From Halothiobacillus neapolitanus (GTDB lineage: Bacteria > Pseudomonadota > Gammaproteobacteria > Halothiobacillales > Halothiobacillaceae): 8,767 bases of DNA. Location: assembly GCA_020722165.1 (NCBI GenBank), contig DYLI01000043.1, forward strand, positions 3,560-12,326. The letters run 5' to 3'. The notes under the pieces were generated by a model. It did no database searches. It was not told where the DNA came from and saw nothing but the letters and a program-made list of their open reading frames with translations. Below, in pieces: positions 1 through 6,220 of the stretch. Each line of letters opens with the position of its first letter. The first letter of the stretch is position 1. Made by a program: the position numbers and the translations under genes.

Positions 1-812
1 AGCCACTGGTTGTTTTTGAATGCACGAATGCAGGCGGCGGGGTCGTAATTGCGGATCAGCCATTGTTGCCACAGGCTTAAACCCGTTGCGGCAAAGAGGC
101 TTAAGGCATACACCATGCCTAGATCGTGTATCCAGCCGACAACAGCCAAAATCAGCAATGTAGCTAGTTGGAATAGGCCGATGATAATCCGGTCGTATTT
201 GCCAAACAGAATGGCGGTGGATTTCACGCCGATTTTCAGATCGTCTTCGCGGTCGGCGAGGGCGTACATGGTGTCGTAGGTGATCGTCCAGGTCACGGTA
301 GCAAGAAACAGCAGCAGAGCGATGAGGTTGAATTGACCACTTTGCGCGGCATAGGCCATGGGCACCGCCCAAGCAAAAGCGATGCCGAGATGCAGTTGCG
401 GCAGGGCGTGGATGCGTTTCATGAATGGATAGCTGGCGGCGAGCAACAGGCCGACCACCGCGAGTTGCTGGGTGAGCGGGTTGAGTAGAAATACCAGAGC
501 AAAGGCAAGGAGGCTTAAAACTGCAAACACGGCGAGGGCTTCCCACGGGCTTAGCAGCCCGGCGGCCAGTGGACGGTTGCAGGTGCGGGCGACGTGCGGG
601 TCGATGTTGCGATCCGCATAGTCGTTGATGGCGCAGCCTGCCGATCGCATGAGCACCACTCCGGCGATAAATACGCCAAGATTGAGCAGGCTGGGCAAGC
701 CGGGTGCGGCGGCAAGCCACAATGCCCACAAGGTCGGCCAAAGCAAAAGCAGGGTGCCGACGGGCTTATCCAGGCGGGTGAGTTGGGCGTAGAGTTTGAG
801 GCGCTTGAGCAT
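1..812 (-). CDS. ubiA: 4-hydroxybenzoate polyprenyltransferase UbiA (C-terminus cut by window edge)
   Basis: This gene encodes the integral membrane enzyme that attaches the polyprenyl tail to 4-hydroxybenzoate in ubiquinone biosynthesis. The frame reads 270 codons from ATG 812-810 and runs off the window without a stop. The N-terminus has the family block LDKPVGTLLLLWPTLWAL (residues 14-31). The first Asp-rich motif is NDYADRNID (63-71) and the second is DREDDLKIG (187-195); these bind Mg2+ and the prenyl diphosphate. Several hydrophobic segments separate them. From my memory of E. coli UbiA (about 290 residues), roughly 20 C-terminal residues are missing here, simply because the window ends. 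The start is fixed by an in-frame TGA about 50 bases upstream with no other start codon between, although no strong Shine-Dalgarno is visible. It is divergent from the carbonic anhydrase-like gene. Confidence 0.95.
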   Translation of the reverse strand, partial: MLKRLKLYAQLTRLDKPVGTLLLLWPTLWALWLAAAPGLPSLLNLGVFIAGVVLMRSAGCAINDYADRNIDPHVARTCNRPLAAGLLSPWEALAVFAVLSLLAFALVFLLNPLTQQLAVVGLLLAASYPFMKRIHALPQLHLGIAFAWAVPMAYAAQSGQFNLIALLLFLATVTWTITYDTMYALADREDDLKIGVKSTAILFGKYDRIIIGLFQLATLLILAVVGWIHDLGMVYALSLFAATGLSLWQQWLIRNYDPAACIRAFKNNQW

Positions 813-845
813 TCGGTAAGGTTTTTCTATGCGGTTTTTATGGGG

Positions 846-886
846 CGGATGGTTGTATCATCCGTGTTTTGCGATTTTTGGATGAT
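846..886. other. Overlapping inverted repeats in the ubiA / carbonic anhydrase divergent gap
   Basis: CGGATG (846-851) and CATCCG (859-864) are perfect 6-bp arms around a 7-base spacer. The same right-hand sequence, read as ATCATCC (857-863), also pairs with GGATGAT (880-886) as 7-bp arms around 16 bases. The middle element can therefore pair with only one partner at a time. It lies within the 82-bp gap (813-894) between two divergent genes, so it could be an operator or a leader hairpin for the rightward operon. No clear sigma70 promoter pair could be placed in this gap. The structure is seen; any function is inference. Confidence 0.35.
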
Positions 887-894
887 GCACGCGC

Positions 895-1452
895 ATGACG
901 ATTCGAGCTTTTGAGAATTTTACACCGCAGCTTGCACTTGGCGCTTGGGTGGATGACTCCGCCGTGGTGATCGGGCAGGTGGTTTTGGGCGAGAACAGCT
1001 CGATCTGGCCGACCTCGGTGCTGCGCGGCGATATTAATCGTATCGAGATTGGCGCGCGCAGCAATGTGCAGGATGGCACCGTGATTCATGTCACTCACGT
1101 CAGCCGTTTCCATTCACGCGGCGCACCCACGAGGGTGGGGGATGATGTGACCATTGGGCATCGTGCGGTGCTGCACGCGTGCACCATCGAAGCACGCAGT
1201 CTAATTGGCATGGGTTCGCTGGTTTTGGATGAAGCCGTGGTGCAGTCGAACGTGATTCTGGGTGCGGGCAGCGTGGTTCCGCCGAAAAAAGTGCTGGAAA
1301 GCGGCTTTTTGTGGCTGGGCGCACCGGCGCGCAAGGTGCGCGAATTGACGGATGAAGAGTTGGAATATCTGGGTTACTCGGCCACGTATTACGCCGAATT
1401 GGCCGCGCGGCATCGTGCAAGTAGCCTGATGAATGCGCCTTACGAGCCGTGA
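895..1452 (+). CDS. Gamma-class carbonic anhydrase-like hexapeptide protein (YrdA/PaaY-like)
   Basis: This is a 185-residue left-handed beta-helix protein of the gamma carbonic anhydrase family, which forms trimers with a metal bound between subunits. Hexapeptide-type repeats run from about residue 15 to 145. The three likely metal ligands are H65 (VIHVTH), H89 (IGHR) and H94 (VLHACTI). R44 and D46 (LRGD), and Q59 and D60 (NVQDG), match positions conserved around the active site in the archaeal enzyme Cam. The tail (SGFLWLGAPARKVRELTDEE) is typical of the YrdA-like subgroup. As in that subgroup, the acidic loop that aids proton transfer in Cam is absent, so carbonic anhydrase activity is not certain. 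An in-frame TGA at 883-885 fixes the start at ATG 895. It is the first gene of a three-gene operon, and its stop overlaps the next start by 4 bp. Confidence 0.92.
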   Translation: MTIRAFENFTPQLALGAWVDDSAVVIGQVVLGENSSIWPTSVLRGDINRIEIGARSNVQDGTVIHVTHVSRFHSRGAPTRVGDDVTIGHRAVLHACTIEARSLIGMGSLVLDEAVVQSNVILGAGSVVPPKKVLESGFLWLGAPARKVRELTDEELEYLGYSATYYAELAARHRASSLMNAPYEP

Positions 1453-2183
1453 TAGTGCGCAGTCTTGCGGGTGCTGTGTATGGCCTGCTGCTTTGGGGTG
1501 TGGCCTTGTGGCTGGCTTGGATAACTCTGGCAGCGGTCGATTTTCTTTACCCGCTGGCCTATGGTTGGCTGGATATTGCGACAACACTGCAAACCTATGT
1601 GCCGCAGAATCGTTTTGGCAAACAGGATTACCCCGCAAGCGATATGGCGCAGCATATGCAGCATTTTGCGGCGATTAGTCAGGCCATTCATGCGCAAGGC
1701 GCGGGGCTGGCTGAGCTGGGTTACCACGATGCGCAAGGCAAGGTTTTGGGGCTGTTGCTGACGCGCGATGAAGTGCTGCATTTGCAGGATGTGGCGCGTC
1801 TGGTCACGGGCGGCATGAGGGTGGGCGCAATGGCTACCCTCTTGTGGCTTGCTTGGTTTGCGCTGATGGCAAAACTGGGGTGGCGTTTACCGTCGCTGAG
1901 CGTGTTGTTGCTGGGGAGCGCAGGCGGATTGGTGGTGCTGGGCGCGGCACTGGCGGTCTTTGGTTTTGAGTCGGTGTTTTACGCTCTGCACACGTTAATT
2001 TTTCCCGCCGATCATGCTTGGTTTTTTTATTATCAAGACTCGTTGATGAGTAGCTTGATGCAGGCACCGAATTTGTTTGCAGTGATTGGGGGCGCTTGGC
2101 TTTTGCTTACCTTGGCGCTCTTGTTCTTATTGCACGCACTCGCTACATTGTTCGCACAACGATTTAATCAACCAAAACCATGA
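1449..2183 (+). CDS. Integral membrane protein, DUF1461/TIGR01906-like
   Basis: This 244-residue protein has four probable membrane segments (about residues 8-30, 124-143, 149-172 and 210-235) and a polar loop of about 90 residues between the first two. It has the pattern I associate with the DUF1461 (TIGR01906) family: an E-x-x-HLQDV stretch at the end of the large loop (108-115), and a segment between the third and fourth helices reading FYALHTLIFPADHAWFF (177-193) followed by DSL. The function of this family is unknown to me. Translation starts at GTG 1449, which overlaps the previous gene's stop as GTGA, so the two are probably translationally coupled. Ten bases separate it from the entericidin-like gene. 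The family assignment rests on remembered motifs rather than a profile search; a generic membrane protein is the alternative. Confidence 0.8.
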   Translation: MIVRSLAGAVYGLLLWGVALWLAWITLAAVDFLYPLAYGWLDIATTLQTYVPQNRFGKQDYPASDMAQHMQHFAAISQAIHAQGAGLAELGYHDAQGKVLGLLLTRDEVLHLQDVARLVTGGMRVGAMATLLWLAWFALMAKLGWRLPSLSVLLLGSAGGLVVLGAALAVFGFESVFYALHTLIFPADHAWFFYYQDSLMSSLMQAPNLFAVIGGAWLLLTLALLFLLHALATLFAQRFNQPKP

Positions 2184-2185
2184 GG
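2182..2185 (+). promoter_or_regulatory. Shine-Dalgarno of the entericidin-like gene, inside the preceding stop codon
   Basis: GAGG at 2182-2185 shares two bases with the TGA stop (2181-2183) of the membrane protein gene and lies 8 bases before ATG 2194. This spacing favours ATG 2194 over the second in-frame ATG at 2203 and over any longer upstream start, which would lie inside the membrane protein gene. The overlap implies that a ribosome finishing the upstream gene would uncover or reuse this site. Confidence 0.7.
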
Positions 2186-2193
2186 CTTTAATC

Positions 2194-2334
2194 ATGCAAA
2201 AAATGAGCATAAAAACCATCCCTGCACTGATTGTGCTTGCCGTGAGCATGATGCTGACCGCTTGCAACACTTTCGAAGGTGTGGGCAAGGATATCCAAGG
2301 CGGTGGCAGGGCGATTGAGCGTGCAGCCCATTAA
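2194..2334 (+). CDS. Entericidin EcnA/EcnB-family small lipoprotein
   Basis: This is a 46-residue lipoprotein precursor. A short basic N-terminus (MQKMSIK) leads into a hydrophobic signal segment (about residues 9-20) and the lipobox LTAC, with the modified cysteine at residue 24. The mature part, CNTFEGVGKDIQGGGRAIERAAH, closely follows the entericidin pattern (CNT-x-x-GVG-x-DI-x-x-GG-x-AI). In E. coli the entericidins are an antidote/bacteriolytic lipoprotein pair, EcnA and EcnB. Here only one copy is present, so whether it plays either role is unknown. The start at 2194 is chosen from the GAGG 8 bases upstream. It is the last gene of the carbonic anhydrase operon and is followed 22 bases later by an intrinsic terminator. 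Confidence 0.9.
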   Translation: MQKMSIKTIPALIVLAVSMMLTACNTFEGVGKDIQGGGRAIERAAH

Positions 2335-2356
2335 TTAGCGTGCTGCTTGTGGTGGA

Positions 2357-2380
2357 GGTCGTCATTGACGGCCTTTTTTT
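2357..2380 (+). terminator. Intrinsic terminator of the carbonic anhydrase-entericidin operon
   Basis: GGTCGTC (2357-2363) pairs with GACGGCC (2367-2373) through seven base pairs, one of them a G-U wobble, closed by the loop ATT. Seven T residues follow (2374-2380). It acts on the rightward operon. The last Ts overlap the stop codon of the convergent RND permease (TAA, 2381-2379). On the minus strand the stem is not followed by a T tract, so it probably does not terminate the efflux transcript. Confidence 0.85.
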
Positions 2381-5300
2381 ATGCCATTTTTTCGACTTTG
2401 GGACGTTTGGCCCAACCGCGAATCAGCAAGTAAAACACCGGGGTGAGCAGCAGACCGAAGAAGGTTACGCCCAACATGCCAAAGAACACCGGCGTGCCGA
2501 TGGCTTGGCGCATTTCTGCCCCCGCGCCGCTAGCCAGTACCAAGGGCACGACACCGGCGATAAAGGCAATCGAGGTCATGATAATCGGGCGTAAACGCAA
2601 GCGGCAGGCTTCCAGAGCCGATTCCATTGCGCTTAAGCCATGATCCTCGCGGGTTTTGGCGAATTCGACCAAAAGAATGGCGTTTTTGCTGGCGAGGCCG
2701 ATTAAGACCAATAACGCCACTTGGGTGAGGATATTGTTATCGCCGCCGGTCAGTTTCACGCCGAGCATGGCGAACAAAATCACCATCGGCATGATGAGAA
2801 TGATGGCAAACGGCAACGACCAGCTTTCATACATGGCGGCTAGCACCAAGAACACCACCAGCACGGAAATAGCGAAGATTTGCAGCGTGGTATTGCCAGC
2901 AATGATTTGCAGGTAGGTGAGCTCTGTCCACTCAAAGCCCACGCCGGGCGGCAGGGTTTCGGTCATGAGCTTTTCCATCACATTGATGACTTCGCCCGAG
3001 CTGGTGCCGGGCGTGGCCGAGCCATTGATTTCAATCGCAGGGTAGGTGTTGTAGCGCACCACGCGGTCGGGGCCGGTGATTTCGCTAATGTCCACGAGGC
3101 CGGAAAGCGGAACCATGGTGCCTTCCGCGTTGCGGGTTTGCAGGCGTTCGATGCTGTCCGCACCCTGGCGGTAATCTCCTTCGGCCTGGGCAATCACCTG
3201 ATAGGTGCGCCCGAACAGGTTGAAATCGTTGACATACAGTGAGCCGAGGTTGATTTGCAGGGTGTCATAAATGTTCTGCAAGGGAATGCCGGAAAGCAGA
3301 GCGCGTTCGATGTCGATTTCGGTATGTAGCTGCGGCACATTGTTCTGGAAGCTGGAAAACAGTGCGGTCACACCGGGGGTTTGCTTGCTCATGGCGTTGC
3401 CTGCGGCCATGACTTGCTTGGCGGCGGCATCCAGCGCATCCAGCCCCACGCCGCCGCGATCTTGCACTTGCAGCTTGAAACCGCCGAGTGAGCCCAGACC
3501 GCGAATCGGCGGCGGTGGGAACACGGCGACAAAGGCTTCGTCAATGCTACCCAGACGTTGGCGCAGATTCATGGCAATGGAATTCGCATCCTGCCCAAGC
3601 GGCACGCGTTCAGCGAACGGTTTGAGCGGCAAGAACACCGTGGCGGCATTCGAGGTGGGGCCAAAGCTGACAATCGACAGGCCGGGGAAGGCGACGCTAT
3701 GCGCCACGCCGGGCGTTTCGCGCATGATTTTGGCCGCCTCTTGCGTGACGGTGGTGGTGCGCTCCAGCGAGGCAGCGGGTGGAAGCTGAATCACGCCAAT
3801 CAAATAACCGCGATCTCCGGGCGGGATAAATCCGCCGGGAATGCTCATCAGAGTCTTCCCAGTCAGGACCAACAGCCCAGCGAACACAATGAGTACAACC
3901 AGGCTGACGCGCATCAGGCGCTTGACGATGAGCACGTAGCCGCTGCTCGCCGCGTGGAAGGCGATATTGAACAGCTTGAAAAACCAGCCAAACAGCAGGT
4001 TGATGAAGCGCGTGAACAGGTCGGGTTTGGCCTCGTGCGGTTTAAGCAACATGCCTGCCAGTGCCGGGCTGAGGGTGAGCGAGTTAAGGGCGGAAATCAG
4101 CGTGGCTGCGGCAATGGTCAGGCCAAACTGGCGGTAAAACTCGCCGTTGATGCCGCTGATAAACGAGGCGGGAATAAACACCGCAGCCAGCACCAGCGAG
4201 ATCGCAATAATCGGCCCGGTCACCTCCTGCATCGCCATGCGTGCGGCGGCTTTGGGCTCCAGACCTTCGCTGATGTGGCGCTCGACGTTCTCGATCACCA
4301 CAATGGCATCGTCCACCACGATACCAATGGCGAGTACGAGGCCAAACAGGGTCAGCGTGTTGATCGAAAAGCCTAGCGCATTCAATAAGATGAATGTACC
4401 GATGATCGACACCGGCACAGCAATCAGCGGAATAATCGCCGCGCGCCAGGTTTGCAGGAACAGCATGACCACCAGAATCACCAACAGCAGTGCTTCAAAG
4501 AACGTCAGAATGACCGCATCAATCGACTGCTGCACGAACTGGGTTGTGTCGTAGACAATGCGGTAGTCCACGCCTTCGGGGAAGTTTTGCTTGAGGCGTT
4601 CGATGGTCTTTTTCACCGCCTCCGAGGTGGCCAGCGCATTGGCACCGGGGCGCAGAAAAATCGGAATGGCGACCGCGTCCTGCCCATCGAGCTTGGAGCG
4701 CAATGCGTAGCTGGCTGCGCCGAGATCAAGCCGCGCCACATCACCGAGACGCACCATTGCGCCGTCGGATTCGGTTCGGATGATGATATTGCTGAATTCT
4801 TCAGCCGAGCGCAGGCGGCTTTGTGAGGTGACGGTGAGCTGAAACGCGCTGCCCGCCATGCCGGGGGGCTGTCCGACGCTACCTGCGGCCACTTGCACGT
4901 TTTGCGCGCGAATCGCAGCGACCACATCGCTGGCCGTCAGGCTGCGGGCGGCAAGTTGATCGGGGTTGAGCCATACGCGCATGGCGTACTCGTCGGAGCC
5001 GAATACCCGCGTGTCGCCCACGCCATCCACGCGCTTGAGCTGGTCGCGGATATTCAACACGGCGTAGTTGCCAAGAAACAGCGAGTCGTAACGCTCATCC
5101 GGCGAAATCAGGTGGATCACCAGCATCAGGTCGGGCGACTGCTTGCGCGTGACCACGCCTTGCCGTCGCACTTCTTCCGGCAGGCGCGGCTCGGCGTTTT
5201 GCACCTTGGCCTGCACCTGCATTTGCGCAATGTCCAGATCGGTGCCGATTTCAAAGGTCAGAGTCAGGCTCATCGAGCCGTCGGCGGTGGACTGCGAGGA

Positions 5301-5540
5301 CATGTACAGCAGGTGTTCGATGCCCACCAGCTCCTGCTCAATCGGCGCCGCCACGGTTTGCGACAGAGTTTGCGGGCTGGCACCGGGGTAGCGCGTACTG
5401 ACCTGAATCGTGGGCGGCACGACTTCGGGGTATTGCTCAATCGGCAAACCCTTGAGCGAGACCCAGCCGCCAATCAGTACCAGTGCCGAAAGGACAATGG
5501 CGAAAATCGGGCGGTCTACGAAAAAGCTGGCAAAGCGCAT
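2379..5540 (-). CDS. RND multidrug efflux permease, HAE1 family (MexF/AcrB-like)
   Basis: This 1053-residue inner-membrane proton/drug antiporter forms the trimeric engine of a tripartite efflux pump. Its length and layout match AcrB: TM1 at about 10-28, a large periplasmic porter domain, TM2-TM7 from about 340, a second periplasmic domain from about 570 to 870, and TM8-TM12 from about 880. The proton-relay aspartates are D410 and D411 in TM4 (GIVVDDAIVVIENVE), and the TM10 lysine is K952 (GLASKNAILLVEFA). The EQYPEVVPP segment near residue 35 and the RQGVVTRKQSPDLM segment (126-139) resemble MexF more than AcrB. The ATG is 3 bp after the hepT stop, with AAGGA at 5551-5555 as the likely ribosome binding site. 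Its adaptor partner is 6221-7369, separated from it by the toxin-antitoxin pair. No outer-membrane channel gene follows, so the pump may borrow a TolC-like protein encoded elsewhere. Substrates cannot be predicted. Confidence 0.96.
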   Translation of the reverse strand: MRFASFFVDRPIFAIVLSALVLIGGWVSLKGLPIEQYPEVVPPTIQVSTRYPGASPQTLSQTVAAPIEQELVGIEHLLYMSSQSTADGSMSLTLTFEIGTDLDIAQMQVQAKVQNAEPRLPEEVRRQGVVTRKQSPDLMLVIHLISPDERYDSLFLGNYAVLNIRDQLKRVDGVGDTRVFGSDEYAMRVWLNPDQLAARSLTASDVVAAIRAQNVQVAAGSVGQPPGMAGSAFQLTVTSQSRLRSAEEFSNIIIRTESDGAMVRLGDVARLDLGAASYALRSKLDGQDAVAIPIFLRPGANALATSEAVKKTIERLKQNFPEGVDYRIVYDTTQFVQQSIDAVILTFFEALLLVILVVMLFLQTWRAAIIPLIAVPVSIIGTFILLNALGFSINTLTLFGLVLAIGIVVDDAIVVIENVERHISEGLEPKAAARMAMQEVTGPIIAISLVLAAVFIPASFISGINGEFYRQFGLTIAAATLISALNSLTLSPALAGMLLKPHEAKPDLFTRFINLLFGWFFKLFNIAFHAASSGYVLIVKRLMRVSLVVLIVFAGLLVLTGKTLMSIPGGFIPPGDRGYLIGVIQLPPAASLERTTTVTQEAAKIMRETPGVAHSVAFPGLSIVSFGPTSNAATVFLPLKPFAERVPLGQDANSIAMNLRQRLGSIDEAFVAVFPPPPIRGLGSLGGFKLQVQDRGGVGLDALDAAAKQVMAAGNAMSKQTPGVTALFSSFQNNVPQLHTEIDIERALLSGIPLQNIYDTLQINLGSLYVNDFNLFGRTYQVIAQAEGDYRQGADSIERLQTRNAEGTMVPLSGLVDISEITGPDRVVRYNTYPAIEINGSATPGTSSGEVINVMEKLMTETLPPGVGFEWTELTYLQIIAGNTTLQIFAISVLVVFLVLAAMYESWSLPFAIILIMPMVILFAMLGVKLTGGDNNILTQVALLVLIGLASKNAILLVEFAKTREDHGLSAMESALEACRLRLRPIIMTSIAFIAGVVPLVLASGAGAEMRQAIGTPVFFGMLGVTFFGLLLTPVFYLLIRGWAKRPKVEKMA

Positions 5541-5543
5541 GGG

Positions 5544-5897
5544 TTAGGTGTCCTTACAAGAGGCATTTGGCGTGGCAAGCATCAAACATACAGATGCTTC
5601 GAGCGGAGGAAGGTGTTTATCGATCACCGCAGCGATGGTATTTGGGTCAATGTCGCCCAGGTAGTTATGCACGAGAATATTGCGAAAGCCGCTGATTTCG
5701 CGCCAAGGTATGTCGGGGTAGTTTGCCTTTTGCTCATCGGGCAATAACTGAGTCGCCTCGGATAGGGTTTGTAGATTACGCAAGGCCGCGTCGTACAACA
5801 CCTCATCTTGCGTGACATCGCCGCGTGCCTGAATACGACGAATTTTGGCAATGGCATCAAGAATATGTTGCGCATACACCTGCCATGACTTACTCAT
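5544..5897 (-). CDS. hepT: HEPN-domain toxin HepT (DUF86 family)
   Basis: This 117-residue all-helical HEPN protein is the toxin half of an MNT/HEPN pair. The diagnostic RX4HXY motif is intact as R72-NILV-H77-N-Y79 within GFRNILVHNYLGDID. In characterised HepT/MntA systems this motif forms the RNase active site across a dimer, and the tyrosine is adenylylated by the MntA antitoxin to silence the toxin. The start codon overlaps the mntA stop as ATGA (5894-5897), with GAGG 10 bases upstream inside mntA, so the two are co-translated. The toxin gene ends 3 bp before the RND permease start and carries the permease's likely ribosome binding site in its last codons. Five sampled 60-base lines of the pair average about 53% GC by hand count, somewhat below sampled efflux-gene lines but not strikingly foreign. 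RNase activity itself is inferred from the family. Confidence 0.9.
   Translation of the reverse strand: MSKSWQVYAQHILDAIAKIRRIQARGDVTQDEVLYDAALRNLQTLSEATQLLPDEQKANYPDIPWREISGFRNILVHNYLGDIDPNTIAAVIDKHLPPLEASVCLMLATPNASCKDT
5551..5555 (-). promoter_or_regulatory. Shine-Dalgarno for the RND permease, inside the 3' end of hepT
   Basis: On the minus strand AAGGA (5555-5551) lies 10 bases before the permease ATG (5540-5538) and within the last codons of hepT (Cys-Lys-Asp-Thr-stop). The hepT stop TAA is separated from the ATG only by CCC. Ribosomes ending on hepT would therefore cover or clear the permease initiation site, which suggests translational coupling. The spacing is slightly long, so initiation may depend on coupling. 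Confidence 0.6.
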
Positions 5898-6184
5898 AGT
5901 GCCACGGCCTCACTAAGAACTTGCTCACGAATATGTTGATTGAGTTCATGTTCGGGTATCAGATCGATATGGCATTGCAGTAATTCGGCGAGCTTTTCTG
6001 TAAGCGGTAGGCGCTGTGCAAACAGGTCATAGCCGCGCGGAAATTCCACCAGAAAATCAATGTCACTGTCAGTGCGCTCCTCACCCCTCGCCACAGAGCC
6101 GAACACGCGCATATGTTTGGCGCCGTACTGCTCACCCAGCGCCAAAATGCTGGCCTTATGGCTTCGAATCTGTTCCAACTGCAT
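5894..6184 (-). CDS. mntA: MNT-domain nucleotidyltransferase antitoxin MntA
   Basis: This 96-residue minimal nucleotidyltransferase is the antitoxin partner of HepT. The catalytic GSX10DXD motif is intact: G29-S30 (VFGSVARGE) followed by D41-I-D43 (TDSDIDFLVEF). A third acidic position is probably D74 in CHIDLIPE. Known MntA proteins transfer AMP from ATP to a tyrosine in HepT, which blocks its RNase. GGAG at 6196-6193, 8 bases before the ATG, supports the start. The gene begins 36 bases after the stop of the RND adaptor on the same strand and overlaps hepT by 4 bp. No promoter of its own is evident in the 36-base gap, so it is probably transcribed with the adaptor. Despite the shared name, this mntA is unrelated to manganese transport. 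Confidence 0.9.
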   Translation of the reverse strand: MQLEQIRSHKASILALGEQYGAKHMRVFGSVARGEERTDSDIDFLVEFPRGYDLFAQRLPLTEKLAELLQCHIDLIPEHELNQHIREQVLSEAVAL

Positions 6185-6220
6185 TTTAGATACTCCAAGC
6201 TGAGCGTTATCGGCCTTGCA

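Noticed and set aside
2086..2193. Upstream extension of the entericidin-like frame to 2086
   Set aside because: It lies inside the membrane protein gene in another frame and would displace the signal peptide and lipobox from the N-terminus.
4893..5747. A 284-codon open frame on the plus strand, and similar long plus-strand frames at 3558-4376, 3271-3789 and 4147-4554
   Set aside because: They lie antisense to the RND permease (and, for the first, hepT), show no recognisable domain, and have the His/Arg/Gln-rich composition typical of shadows of a GC-rich gene.
5544..6184. Foreign base composition marking the toxin-antitoxin pair as recently acquired
   Set aside because: Hand counts of sampled 60-base lines give about 53% GC for the pair, against values from about 53% to over 70% in the efflux genes. 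The difference is too small and variable to claim transfer, and no flanking repeats or integration scars were found.
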